64,000 nucleotides of DNA from Thalassobaculum fulvum (lineage in GTDB: Bacteria; Pseudomonadota; Alphaproteobacteria; Thalassobaculales; Thalassobaculaceae). The stretch is from the NCBI RefSeq assembly GCF_014652915.1, contig NZ_BMZS01000007.1:248001-312000 (forward strand), written 5' to 3'. The notes below the pieces were generated by a model, which worked only from the letters and a program-made list of their open reading frames with translations, was not told where the DNA came from and did no database searches. Numbering within the stretch: the first letter of the stretch is position 1; every line of letters starts with the position of its first letter. Shown here in pieces: positions 32,821 through 41,055 of this stretch. The position numbers were made by a program, and so were the translations under genes.

Positions 32821-33657
32821 CTACTCCCCCGGCTTGAACGCGGCGAATGCGGCCTGCCAGTCCGGGTGCCAGCGCGACAGGGCCGGGCGGTTCTCGGTGA
32901 TGTCGCCGGCGCCCCACAGGATGCGGGCGCGGTCCATCTCCGGGGTGACCTCGTTGTCCGGGCAGACGATGTAGAAGTCGCCGGCCTCGAGTGCCCCGAT
33001 CATCCGGTCGACCACCTGCTCCGGCAGCCAGGCGCCGGGGTTGTGCGGCCGGTTGCCGGTGGTGGTCCAGCCCGGCACCAGCAGGTGGGCGGTGACCTGG
33101 CAGCCCGCAGTGTTGCGCAGCTCGTGCTGCAGCCCCTCGGTGTAGGACTTCACCGCCGACTTGGTGACGTTGTAGGCGGTGTTGCCGGGCGGGTTGGTGA
33201 TGCCCTGCTTGGAGCCGCAGTTCACCACCATGGCCGGCTCGCCGTGCGCGATCATGGCCGGCACGAAGGCGTTCACCCCGTTGGTGACGCCCCAGAAATT
33301 GACCTCAAAGGCCTTTCGCCAGTCGTCGGGGCTGGCCCAGACACCGCCGCCGGTCCGGGTGACGGCGTTGTTCATCAGCATGGCCACCGGGCCGAGCCGG
33401 TCCTGCACGTGCTCCGCGGTCGCTTCCATCTCGGCGGCGTTCGAGACGTCGGCGGCGACCGCGATCACCTGCTGGTGCGGGTGTGCGACATGGGCGGCGA
33501 CCCGGTCTCGGGCCCGCTCCAGGGCGTCGTCCTCCAGGTCGATCAGGCAGACCGGCATGCCCAGTGCGGCGAACCGCTCGCAGGTGGCGAGGCCGATGCC
33601 GCTGGCGGCACCGGTGACGACGGCGGCGCGGTGGGAGCCGAGGACGGGATGGGTCAT
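32821..33657 (-). CDS. SDR family NAD(P)-dependent oxidoreductase
   Basis: A 278-residue classical short-chain dehydrogenase. TGAASGIGLATCERF near residues 15-29 is the cofactor loop, with the acidic LIDLEDDAL suggesting NAD preference. The usual NNAG appears as NNAVTR, a small deviation. The catalytic Tyr/Lys lie in YNVTKSAVKSY, with Ser in CGSKQG. The substrate is unknown. The ATG at 33655-33657 is used. The amidohydrolase gene lies 58 bases upstream on the same strand, so the two are probably expressed together. Confidence 0.92.
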   Translation of the reverse strand: MTHPVLGSHRAAVVTGAASGIGLATCERFAALGMPVCLIDLEDDALERARDRVAAHVAHPHQQVIAVAADVSNAAEMEATAEHVQDRLGPVAMLMNNAVTRTGGGVWASPDDWRKAFEVNFWGVTNGVNAFVPAMIAHGEPAMVVNCGSKQGITNPPGNTAYNVTKSAVKSYTEGLQHELRNTAGCQVTAHLLVPGWTTTGNRPHNPGAWLPEQVVDRMIGALEAGDFYIVCPDNEVTPEMDRARILWGAGDITENRPALSRWHPDWQAAFAAFKPGE

Positions 33658-33715
33658 GGGACGGTCTCCGGGCTGGGGGCCTTCCGGCCGATGGTCGGAG
33701 CGCCGGCCCGGCCGG

Positions 33716-34717
33716 TCAACCGGCCTCGGCCAGCATGCGCTCGGCGTTGCCGCCGGCGATCAGGGCCTGCTCGGTCGGGGTGAGCCGAGCCTGGCGCGCC
33801 GCGTCGAGGCAGCGGGCGTCGTCGAAGATCGGCCAGTCGCTGCCGAACAGCACCCGGTCGGCGCCGTACACCTCGGCGGCCAGCGCGATCGCCCGCGGCC
33901 CGAGCGAGGCGGCGTCGACGTAGAGCGGGCGCAGGCTGCGCGACGGCGCCGGCTGGTCCGGGTGGCGCAGCGCGTAGACGTGGTCCATGCGCTCGATCAC
34001 GAACGGCAGGGTGCCGCCCAAATTGGCGACCTGCACCGGCACCGAGGGGTAGGGATCGAGGAAATCGGTCAGCGCCAGGGTGACCATCACCTCGGTCATG
34101 CGGTTCTGGATGTCCACGGTGACCCGGCGATGGACGATGCTGTCGCTGTGCGGGGCCGGGGCGTCGACGGCGCCCGAGACCGTGTCGGGCAGCGGCCCCG
34201 GATGCACGAACGCCAGCCCGCCGATCTCGGCCGCCAGCTCGAACAGCGGTCGCACCCGTTCGGCGCCGGCGACGCTGACGAAGGCGTCGCCCGGCAGGAT
34301 CATGCCGCTCAAGCCCAGGCCGCGGGCCCGGCGGTACTCCTCCAGGGCCGCGGCCGGATCGGCCAGCGGCAGGGCGGCGATGCCGGAGAATCTGTCGGGA
34401 TGCCGGCGCACCAGCTCGGCGATGCCGTCGTTGAAGGCACGCACCAGCGGTAGCGCCTGGTCGGCCGGCCGCGAGTCGACGCCGAACAACCCCGGCAGCG
34501 AGATCACCTGGCGGTCGACGCCGAGTTCCTCCATGCGGGCGAGCCGGGCGTCCAGGTCGTCGTAGGCCCGGCCGTAGGGCATGCGGGTGCGGTAGATCCC
34601 GAAGCTCTCGCCGCCGCCGGGCTCGGCGCGGATGTCCGGCGCCTCGCCGCGGGCGCGGAGCGCGGCCACGATCGGCTCGGGGAGGAAGTGGGCGTGGGCG
34701 TCGATGACGGGCGGCAT
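33716..34717 (-). CDS. Amidohydrolase family protein (amidohydrolase 2, ACMSD-like)
   Basis: A 333-residue metal-dependent TIM-barrel hydrolase or decarboxylase. The N-terminal metal motif is DAHAHFLP (HxH), a histidine follows in FVHPGPLP, and the C-terminal Asp lies in LFGSDWPIFD. This order fits the ACMSD / gamma-resorcylate decarboxylase group. Enzymes of this group often act on aromatic or dicarboxylic acids; the substrate here is not evident. The ATG at 34715-34717 is used. The gene sits between a transaminase upstream and an SDR downstream on one strand, which could make a small catabolic unit. Confidence 0.88.
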   Translation of the reverse strand: MPPVIDAHAHFLPEPIVAALRARGEAPDIRAEPGGGESFGIYRTRMPYGRAYDDLDARLARMEELGVDRQVISLPGLFGVDSRPADQALPLVRAFNDGIAELVRRHPDRFSGIAALPLADPAAALEEYRRARGLGLSGMILPGDAFVSVAGAERVRPLFELAAEIGGLAFVHPGPLPDTVSGAVDAPAPHSDSIVHRRVTVDIQNRMTEVMVTLALTDFLDPYPSVPVQVANLGGTLPFVIERMDHVYALRHPDQPAPSRSLRPLYVDAASLGPRAIALAAEVYGADRVLFGSDWPIFDDARCLDAARQARLTPTEQALIAGGNAERMLAEAG

Positions 34718-34748
34718 GGCGGTTCAGCGGGCTGGGGTGGACGCAGAA

Positions 34749-34770
34749 GGGGGCCGCCGAGGCGGCCCCC
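34749..34770 (-). terminator. Hairpin between transaminase and amidohydrolase genes
   Basis: GGGGGCCGCC and GGCGGCCCCC form a perfect 10-base stem around GA, 44 bases after the transaminase stop codon as read on the reverse strand. Only a weak pyrimidine stretch (CTTCT) follows, so it may slow transcription or protect the 3' end rather than terminate fully. Confidence 0.45.
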
Positions 34771-34813
34771 TCCATGAACTTCCGGCTGGCGTGGGCCTTA
34801 CGCCGCGTAGACC

Positions 34814-36196
34814 TTACGCCGCCTGGGCCTTCTTGAGCGCCGCCAGGGCGTCGTCGAGAGCCTTGTGCATCTTGTCGAACATCTCGTCGATCTGGCTCTC
34901 GTTGATGATCAGCGGCGGGGTGAAGGCGATGGTGTCGCCGATCGACCGCACGATCAGGCCGTGCTCGGCCGCCGCCTTGTAGGCCAGGGCACCGGCGCCG
35001 GCCTTCGGGTCGAACGGGGCCTTGGTGGCCTTGTCGGCGACGATCTCCAGCGCGCCCATCAGGCCGCGGCCGCGGGTCTCGCCGACCAGCGGGTGGGCGC
35101 CGAGCGCGTGCAGCCGCTCCAGGAAGCGCGGCGCCACGGCCTGCACGTGGCCGACGATGTCGCGCTCCTCGTAGATCTTGAGGGTCTCGAGCGCGACCGC
35201 GGCGCACACCGGGTGCGCCGAGTAGGTGTAGCCGTGGCCGAGCACGCCGAGATCGGCGCTGGCCTGGGCGATCGGCTGGTACACCTCGTCGGTCATCATC
35301 ACCGCCGAGATCGGCAGGTAGCTGGACGACAGCGCCTTGGCGCAGCTCAGGATGTCCGGCTTGATGCCGACGGTCTGGGAGCCCCAGAAGTTGCCGGTGC
35401 GCCCGAAGCCGCAGATCACCTCGTCGGCGACCATCAGCACGTCGTACTTCTTGAGGACCGCCTGGATCTTCTCGAAGTAGGTGGCCGGTGGGACGATGAC
35501 GCCGCCGGCACCCTGGATCGGCTCGGCGATGAACGCCGCGACCGTCTCCGGGCCCTCTTCCAGGATCATCTGCTCCAGGTCGTTCGCCATCCGGGTGGCG
35601 AAGTCCTCCTCGCTCTCGCCCTCCTGGCCGAAGCGGTAGTAGTGCGGGTTCGAGGTGTGCTTGAAGCCGGCCAACGGCAGGTCGAAGCCCGGATGGTTGA
35701 CCGGGGTGCCGGTCAGGCTGGCCGAGGCGACGGTGACGCCGTGATAGCCCTTGATCCGGCTGATGAACTTCTTCTTGGCATGCCGGCCGCGGGCGTTGTT
35801 GTAGTACCAGACCAGCTTGATGACGGTGTCGTTGGCCTCGGAGCCCGAGGAGCAGAAGAACACCTTCGACATCGGCACCGGCGCGAGCTGGATCAGCTTC
35901 TCCGCCAGGTCGATGCCCGGCAGGTGCGCCTTGTGGGCGAAGGTGTGGTAGTACGGCAGCTTCTCGAGCTGGGCCGTCGCGGCCTTGACCAGGCGCTTCT
36001 CGTCGAAGCCGAGCGAGGCGCACCACAGACCCGCCATCGCCTCGATATAGGCCTTGCCGGCGTCGTCGTAGACGTACACGCCCTGGCCTCGCTCGATGAT
36101 CATCGGGCCCTGCTCTTCGTGGGCCTTGGCGTTGGTGTACGGATGGAGGAAATAGGCGACGTCGCGCGCCGCCGGTGAATTCGGCTGGAAGCTCAT
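34814..36196 (-). CDS. Class III aminotransferase (omega-transaminase type)
   Basis: A 460-residue PLP enzyme that transfers an amino group from an omega-amino acid, polyamine or amine to pyruvate or another keto acid. AMAGLWCASLGF and CSSGSEANDTVIKLVWYYN are the substrate/PLP phosphate region. ADEVICGFGRTGNFWG carries the PLP-binding Asp, CAKALSSSYLPISA the Schiff-base Lys, and GYTYSAHPVCAAVALE the conserved Thr/His segment. The closest types from memory are beta-alanine/taurine-pyruvate and Chromobacterium-like omega-transaminases. The ATG at 36194-36196 begins MSFQPNSPAARD. It is divergent from the GNAT gene, with 82 bases between starts. Confidence 0.93.
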   Translation of the reverse strand: MSFQPNSPAARDVAYFLHPYTNAKAHEEQGPMIIERGQGVYVYDDAGKAYIEAMAGLWCASLGFDEKRLVKAATAQLEKLPYYHTFAHKAHLPGIDLAEKLIQLAPVPMSKVFFCSSGSEANDTVIKLVWYYNNARGRHAKKKFISRIKGYHGVTVASASLTGTPVNHPGFDLPLAGFKHTSNPHYYRFGQEGESEEDFATRMANDLEQMILEEGPETVAAFIAEPIQGAGGVIVPPATYFEKIQAVLKKYDVLMVADEVICGFGRTGNFWGSQTVGIKPDILSCAKALSSSYLPISAVMMTDEVYQPIAQASADLGVLGHGYTYSAHPVCAAVALETLKIYEERDIVGHVQAVAPRFLERLHALGAHPLVGETRGRGLMGALEIVADKATKAPFDPKAGAGALAYKAAAEHGLIVRSIGDTIAFTPPLIINESQIDEMFDKMHKALDDALAALKKAQAA

Positions 36197-36278
36197 GGTG
36201 TTCTCCCGAGACGGGGTACGAGATGTCTGACCCGCGACCTTATCACGCCAATTTTTGCGCGAAAGGGGGGCTGAACCG

Positions 36279-37079
36279 GTGATCGAAGCGTCTGCTGACG
36301 GATTCCGGCAACTGGCTGGATTGACCGACGGCGAGTGCGCGGCGGTCCGCGGGTTGCTGGGTGGGCACCCGGTGTTCCGGCTGTACTTCGAGGCCGGGCT
36401 CGACGCGGCCCGGGCGGGCGAGCGGAACCGCTCGGTCATGATCGGCCGGGCCGGGGCCGGCGCGGTTCTGGCGATCGAGTTCGACGACGTGACGGTGCGT
36501 ACCGTCATCGGCCGGCTGGCGGACGACGAACTGGCTGCGGTCTGCGCGACCGATCGCCGGACCGAGCTGCACGTGGCCGAGCCGCTGCGGCCGGCGGTGA
36601 TCGAGCTGTGCGTCGGCCGGGTGCTGGCCGACCAGAGCATCCGCTACTACGCCCGGCCGGTCGGCGACGAGCCGCCGCCGGACCCGCGCTGCCGTCGCCT
36701 GGCGGCGGCGGACTACGAGACAGCGGCGGCGCTGTTCCGGGCGCACCATCCGTCGACCATCTTCTCGCGCTGGATGCTCGAGGACACGCTGGTCGGGCTG
36801 GTCGAAGGCGGGTCGCTGGTGGCGTGCGGCGGCGTGGTGATCCGGAACGCCGGGCTGTCGACCGTCAACCTCGGAAACTTCCTGACGATCCCCGAGCATC
36901 GCGGCCGCGGCCTCGCCAAGGTGGTCATGGCGGCGGTGCTGGCGTCGCTGGCCGCCGACGGCATCCGGCTCGCCACCCTCGGGGCGACCGCCGAGAACCG
37001 GGCGGCCTGCCGCAGCTACGAGGCGATGGGGTTCGAACTGATCGACCAACGTGCCGAGCTGGTGGTCGGGCCGGGGTGA
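36279..37079 (+). CDS. GNAT family N-acetyltransferase
   Basis: A 266-residue protein whose C-terminal 100 residues form a GNAT domain: LGNFLTIPEHRGRGLAKVVM is the acetyl-CoA pyrophosphate-binding motif A, followed by TLGATAENRAACRSYEAMGF, motif B. The N-terminal half is not recognised and may be a degenerate second acyltransferase-like domain. A GTG at 36279 preceded by AGGGGGG is taken as the start; a TTG eight codons earlier is possible. Substrate unknown. The product could modify the same amine pool as the divergent transaminase, but this is only proximity. Confidence 0.86.
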   Translation: MIEASADGFRQLAGLTDGECAAVRGLLGGHPVFRLYFEAGLDAARAGERNRSVMIGRAGAGAVLAIEFDDVTVRTVIGRLADDELAAVCATDRRTELHVAEPLRPAVIELCVGRVLADQSIRYYARPVGDEPPPDPRCRRLAAADYETAAALFRAHHPSTIFSRWMLEDTLVGLVEGGSLVACGGVVIRNAGLSTVNLGNFLTIPEHRGRGLAKVVMAAVLASLAADGIRLATLGATAENRAACRSYEAMGFELIDQRAELVVGPG

Positions 37080-37090
37080 GGGGGGCAGAT

Positions 37091-37185
37091 AGGTCCCGGG
37101 TCGCGCTTCGCTTGCCCGGGATGAGGATTGAAGGGAGAAGCCTCATCCCGGCCGCAGCGGCGCGGCCGTGGAGAGCCGGGACCCA
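37091..37185. repeat. Paired-hairpin repeat, copy 10 (GTCCC type)
   Basis: AGGTCCCGGG...CCCGGGATGAGG and CCTCATCCCGG...CCGGGACCCA lie between the converging GNAT gene and the small helical gene. This is the last copy before a 23-kb stretch free of the repeat. Confidence 0.86.
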
Positions 37186-37203
37186 CCGTCAGGAGGTCGT
37201 CGC

Positions 37204-37488
37204 TCAGATGTCTACCGGCTCGGAATCGTCGTCCATAATCCGGTTGAGGGCGTCGCGCAGGGTGCGCAGCAGGTCCTCGGCGGCGCGGTCGTCGATGTTG
37301 CGGAAGATCGCCTCGTAGTCCAGCAGCTCGCGCTCCAGCATGACCGTGCGGTCGGTCCGGTTGGCGGCGATCAGCTGGTCGAGCTGCCGGCGCGCCTCGT
37401 CCACCATCTCGACCGCCTCGCTGCGGTCCAGCACGCCCTTGCGCACCAGGGTGCGCAGGGTGTTCACCAGCAGGACGAAGGAGGCCAT
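37204..37488 (-). CDS. Small uncharacterised helical protein, 94 aa
   Basis: No family is recognised. The 94 residues are rich in Leu, Arg, Glu and Asp with heptad-like spacing (VNTLRTLVRKGVLDRSEAVE; DEARRQLDQLI), so it is probably a soluble helical bundle or coiled coil. There are no cysteines, signal or membrane segment. The ATG at 37486-37488 is called; an in-frame TTG at 37519-37521 would overlap the MFS stop codon in a TTGA arrangement and add 11 residues. It is last in a reverse unit behind the VOC and MFS genes. Confidence 0.66.
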   Translation of the reverse strand: MASFVLLVNTLRTLVRKGVLDRSEAVEMVDEARRQLDQLIAANRTDRTVMLERELLDYEAIFRNIDDRAAEDLLRTLRDALNRIMDDDSEPVDI

Positions 37489-37517
37489 GGCGAAGGCCTC
37501 GGTCTTGACGTCGCGGC

Positions 37518-38798
37518 TCAACGGGCGGTCTCCGGTTCGCGCGTGCCTCCGGGCAGCAAATACCACAGCAGCCCCGCCGCCTGCAGCGCCAGAAGCCCGC
37601 CGAACGCCCAGCGATAGGCTTCCGGCCGATAGCCGCCGGCCTCGGCGGGCGGCCACAGGTCGATGGCGGCCCCCAGGAGATATTGTCCCGCGAACGCGCC
37701 AAAGAAGGCCAGGGTGTTCAATCCGGTCGAGGCCCGGCCGGCCAGCGCGAGCGGGAAGTGCCGGTTCAGCAGCGGGTAGGCCAGGGCGGCGCCGTTCGCC
37801 AGCAGGCCGAACGCCAGCCACGGCAGCAGCGAGGCCGGCGCCAGCTCGAAGGCGATCGCCGCCTGGGCCAGCAGGAACGCGGCGCACAGCCCGCCGACCA
37901 CCGGGATCAGGCCGATGCCGCGGCGGCCGCACCAGTCGGCGAACGCGCCGGTCGCCACGAAACCGGCGGTCATGGCGGCGGCGATGGCGAACAGGTAGGT
38001 GGCGACGCCGGCCCGGTCGAAGCCGGCGACGTCGCGCAGCCACGGGCCGGCCCACAGCCCCTGGATCGCCAGATTGGCGGTCATGGTGGTGACGGTCAGC
38101 GGCGCCACCCGCCAGAACAGCCGGTCGCCGAACACCGTGCGGTAGCCGGCGACCTGCTGGCGGAACGTGCCGTGGCCGCCGGTCGCCGGGCGTTCCGGCA
38201 CCGCGAACCGGATGACGGCGGCGACCAGCACGGTGACCGCGGCGAGGCCGGCGAACACCCCGCGCCAGTCGGTGACCTCGAGGGCGGCTTCCAGCGGCGC
38301 GGTGGCGGCGATCGCGCCGAGCCCGCCCATCGCCAGGAAGCAGCCGTTGACCAGCGGCCAGCGGTCCTTCGGGAACCACAGGGTGATCGCCTTGAACGAC
38401 GCCATCAGCCCGCCGGAGACCCCGAGCCCGATGAAGGCCCGGGCGACCGCCAGCTCGACCAGCGAGTCGCCGGCTGCGAACAGGCCGGCCCCGAGCGCCG
38501 CCGACAGCAGCAGCGCGGACTGCACCCGGCGCGGCCCGAACCGGTCCAGGAGCAGGCCGAGCGGCAGCTGGAAGCTGGCGAAGGCCAGGAAGTAGCAGCT
38601 GGTCAGCAGGCCGAGATCGGCCGCCGTCAGCCCGATCTGGTCGGTCAGCTGCGGGGCGATGACCGCGTTGGTCGAGCGGAACAGGTAGGACAGGAAATAG
38701 CCGCCGGCGAACGGCAGGAAGACCACCGCGACCAGCCTGGTCATGGTCGGGGCCACGGTGGGGGACGGTGGCGTGGCCACCCGGGTTTCGACTGTCAT
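37518..38798 (-). CDS. MFS transporter
   Basis: A 426-residue major facilitator with twelve predicted membrane helices. GGYFLSYLFRSTNAVIAP lies in the first helix, and the family motif A appears as GLLLDRFGPRRVQ between helices 2 and 3. It resembles the nitrate/nitrite- and sialic-acid-distant NarK-like MFS_1 group common in alphaproteobacteria; substrate unknown. The ATG at 38796-38798 overlaps the VOC stop codon by 4 bases (ATGA), so translation is coupled. Confidence 0.9.
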   Translation of the reverse strand: MTVETRVATPPSPTVAPTMTRLVAVVFLPFAGGYFLSYLFRSTNAVIAPQLTDQIGLTAADLGLLTSCYFLAFASFQLPLGLLLDRFGPRRVQSALLLSAALGAGLFAAGDSLVELAVARAFIGLGVSGGLMASFKAITLWFPKDRWPLVNGCFLAMGGLGAIAATAPLEAALEVTDWRGVFAGLAAVTVLVAAVIRFAVPERPATGGHGTFRQQVAGYRTVFGDRLFWRVAPLTVTTMTANLAIQGLWAGPWLRDVAGFDRAGVATYLFAIAAAMTAGFVATGAFADWCGRRGIGLIPVVGGLCAAFLLAQAAIAFELAPASLLPWLAFGLLANGAALAYPLLNRHFPLALAGRASTGLNTLAFFGAFAGQYLLGAAIDLWPPAEAGGYRPEAYRWAFGGLLALQAAGLLWYLLPGGTREPETAR

Positions 38799-39643
38799 CG
38801 GGCAGCGGTCTCCATCGCCGACCCGGCGGCGGGGACCAGCCGGACGCACACGCCGTTGGTGATCTCCGGCGGCACCACGACCGCCGGTCCGTCGCGCCAG
38901 GCGCCCGCCAGCAGGCCGGCCGCCGCCTCGACGTCGTCGACGGCGATGTCGATCGCCGGGATCGCCGGCGGGCTGCCGGGCACGACCTCGAGGCGGTCGT
39001 GCGCCAGGGCGACCCCGTAGCAGCCGTCCGGGGCGGTGGCCCCCGCGGTGCCGCCGGAATAGGCCTCCAGGAACGGCCGTGCCACCTCGGGATCCGGGGA
39101 GGCGAGGGTGACGGCGCTGATCCGCCGGGCGCCGTTGCGGTGCTTCTGGTAGTCGGGCTTCCAGAACGCCTCGGGCGTGTGCTGCTGGCACACGAAGAAG
39201 CTGAGCCCGTCCAGCGCCGCATCGCCGGTGAAGGCCAGCGAGAACGCGACCCGGACCTTGCTGCCGTCCGGCAGCGTGGCCTGGCGCTCGAAGTCGACCG
39301 GGTCGTACTCGCGCAGCCCCCGGGTGCTCCAGCCGGCGCGATCGGCGTCGCGGTCGTCGCTGGTCAGAACCAGCATCGATGCGCCTTCGCCGCAGCGTTC
39401 CAGGAACGCGCGGTTGTGCTCGGCGAAGCTGAAGAACCGGTCCGCCATCGGGGGAATCAGGCTCGCGTCGTCGATCTCCAGCAGCTCGACGAAGTTGCCC
39501 TGCATCTGGATCAGGCTGTTGGCGGTCCCGAACGGGTGGACGGCGCGCGGCGTGGTGGTGAAGCCGAGCTGCTCCCAGCCGGCGCGCGCGGATTCCAGGT
39601 CGCGCGTCATCACCACGACGTGGTCGATGTCTCGGACGGGCAT
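38795..39643 (-). CDS. VOC/glyoxalase-like domain protein
   Basis: A 282-residue protein with two beta-alpha-beta-beta-beta VOC modules. IDHVVVMTRDLESARAGWEQLGF near residues 6-28 opens the first, typical of the Glyoxalase_3 group, and ISAVTLASPDPEVARPFLEAY opens the second near 170. The metal ligands His (IDHVV) and Glu (NFVELLEID) are present in the first module, so metal-dependent chemistry is plausible. The ATG at 39641-39643 begins MPVRDIDH. It is co-transcribed with the MFS gene, which may move its substrate or product. Confidence 0.86.
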   Translation of the reverse strand: MPVRDIDHVVVMTRDLESARAGWEQLGFTTTPRAVHPFGTANSLIQMQGNFVELLEIDDASLIPPMADRFFSFAEHNRAFLERCGEGASMLVLTSDDRDADRAGWSTRGLREYDPVDFERQATLPDGSKVRVAFSLAFTGDAALDGLSFFVCQQHTPEAFWKPDYQKHRNGARRISAVTLASPDPEVARPFLEAYSGGTAGATAPDGCYGVALAHDRLEVVPGSPPAIPAIDIAVDDVEAAAGLLAGAWRDGPAVVVPPEITNGVCVRLVPAAGSAMETAAR

Positions 39644-39759
39644 GCGGTTCCTCCTCGTTTTGCCGGGACAATGCCACAGATGCGGTCGCGGTCTCACCGT
39701 CAATCCGGCGGCCGAACCGGCCGGTTGTACATGCCGGCGGCTGCCGCCACACTCGCCGC

Positions 39760-39800
39760 CGGCAGACAGTGGCGGGCAGACAGCGGCGGGCAGGCAACGG
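39760..39800 (+). repeat. Three imperfect 14-base tandem units just before a start codon
   Basis: Units CGGCAGACAGTGG, CGGGCAGACAGCGG and CGGGCAGGCAACGG run head to tail and end 11 bases before the ATG of the nucleoside transporter gene. Copy-number change would alter the leader or the spacing of upstream promoter elements. Confidence 0.6.
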
Positions 39801-39811
39801 CGGGGGCCACC

Positions 39812-41053
39812 ATGGAACGACTTCAATCCGGGGTCGGGCTGATCGCGATCTTCGCGATCGCCTGGGCGATCAGCGAGAACCGCCGCCTGGTCCGGCCGCA
39901 GGTGGTGCTGGTCGGCATCGCCCTGCAGCTGGCAGTAGCCGCCATCGTCCTGCACGTCCCGCCGGTCCGGGCGGCGTTCGCCGGGCTCAACGGGCTGGTG
40001 CTGGCGCTGCAGTCGGCGACCGAGGCCGGCTCGACCCTGGTGTTCGGGTATCTCGGCGGCGGCCCGCTGCCGTTCGAGGAGACCCGGCCGGGGGCGGCGT
40101 TCATCCTGGCGTTCCGGGCGCTGCCGCTGGTCATCGTGATCTCGGCGCTGGCCGCGGTGCTGACCTACTGGCGGGTGCTGCCGCTGATCGTGCGCGGCTT
40201 CGCCCTGCTGTTCGAGCGCACGCTCGGCGTCGGCGGCCCGGTCGGCCTGTCGGCCGCCGCCAACATCTTCATCGGCATGGTCGAGGCGCCGATGTTCGTG
40301 CGGCCGTATCTGGCCCGGCTCGACCGCAGCGAACTGTTCATGGTGATGACCTGCGGCATGGCGACCATCGCCGGCACCATGATGGTGCTGTACGCCACCA
40401 TCATCGGCCCGGTGCTGCCGGACGCCGCCGGCCACCTGCTGGTCGCCTCGATCATCAGCGCCCCGGCCGCGATCGCCGTCGCCGCCCTGATGATCCCGCG
40501 CGAGGGGCTGCCGACGGGCGGCTCGCTCGAGATCGCGTCCGAGGCCACCGGCACCATGGACGCCATCGCCCGCGGCACCCAGGCCGGGCTGGAGCTGTTC
40601 CTCGGGATCATCGCGATGCTGCTGGTGATGGTCGCCCTGGTCGCGCTGGTCGACTCGGTCCTCGGGCTGCTGCCGGCGGTCGGCGGCGAGGCGCTGTCGC
40701 TCAGCCGGCTCTTCGGATGGGTGATGCGGCCGCTGGTCTGGCTGATCGGCCTGCCCTGGGACGAGGCGGCGGTCGGCGGCCGGCTGATGGGCACCAAGAC
40801 CGCGGTCAACGAGTTCGTCGCGTATCTCGACTTCGCGAAGCTGCCACCGGACGCGCTGTCCGAGCGCAGCCGGCTGATCATGACCTACGCGATGTGCGGG
40901 TTCGCCAACTTCGGCAGCCTCGGCATCATGCTCGGCGGTATGGCCGGGCTGGTCCCGGAGCGTCGGGCCGAGATCGCCGGCCTCGGCATCAAGTCGATCG
41001 TCGCCGGCACGCTGGCGACCCTGTCGACCGGCGCGGTGATCGGGGTGCTCTGA
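39812..41053 (+). CDS. Concentrative nucleoside transporter (NupC/CNT family)
   Basis: A 413-residue inner-membrane symporter for nucleosides. FERTLGVGGPVGLSAAANIFIGMVE contains the conserved G-x-AAN-F-G-E-like hairpin of the substrate site, and MTYAMCGFANFGSLGIMLGG is the matching second hairpin region. NEFVAYLDF and GTKTAVNEF are also typical. About ten hydrophobic segments plus re-entrant loops are evident. The ATG at 39812 follows GGGGG. It is first in a forward cluster; the amidase starts 2 bases after its stop, so a nucleoside or nucleobase-like amide may be the imported compound. Confidence 0.92.
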   Translation: MERLQSGVGLIAIFAIAWAISENRRLVRPQVVLVGIALQLAVAAIVLHVPPVRAAFAGLNGLVLALQSATEAGSTLVFGYLGGGPLPFEETRPGAAFILAFRALPLVIVISALAAVLTYWRVLPLIVRGFALLFERTLGVGGPVGLSAAANIFIGMVEAPMFVRPYLARLDRSELFMVMTCGMATIAGTMMVLYATIIGPVLPDAAGHLLVASIISAPAAIAVAALMIPREGLPTGGSLEIASEATGTMDAIARGTQAGLELFLGIIAMLLVMVALVALVDSVLGLLPAVGGEALSLSRLFGWVMRPLVWLIGLPWDEAAVGGRLMGTKTAVNEFVAYLDFAKLPPDALSERSRLIMTYAMCGFANFGSLGIMLGGMAGLVPERRAEIAGLGIKSIVAGTLATLSTGAVIGVL

Positions 41054-41055
41054 AG

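Noticed and set aside
34814-34830. Small direct repeat around the transaminase stop codon (CCTTACGCCGC twice)
   Set aside because: It is a short local duplication just past the stop with no effect on the frame; too small to report as an element.
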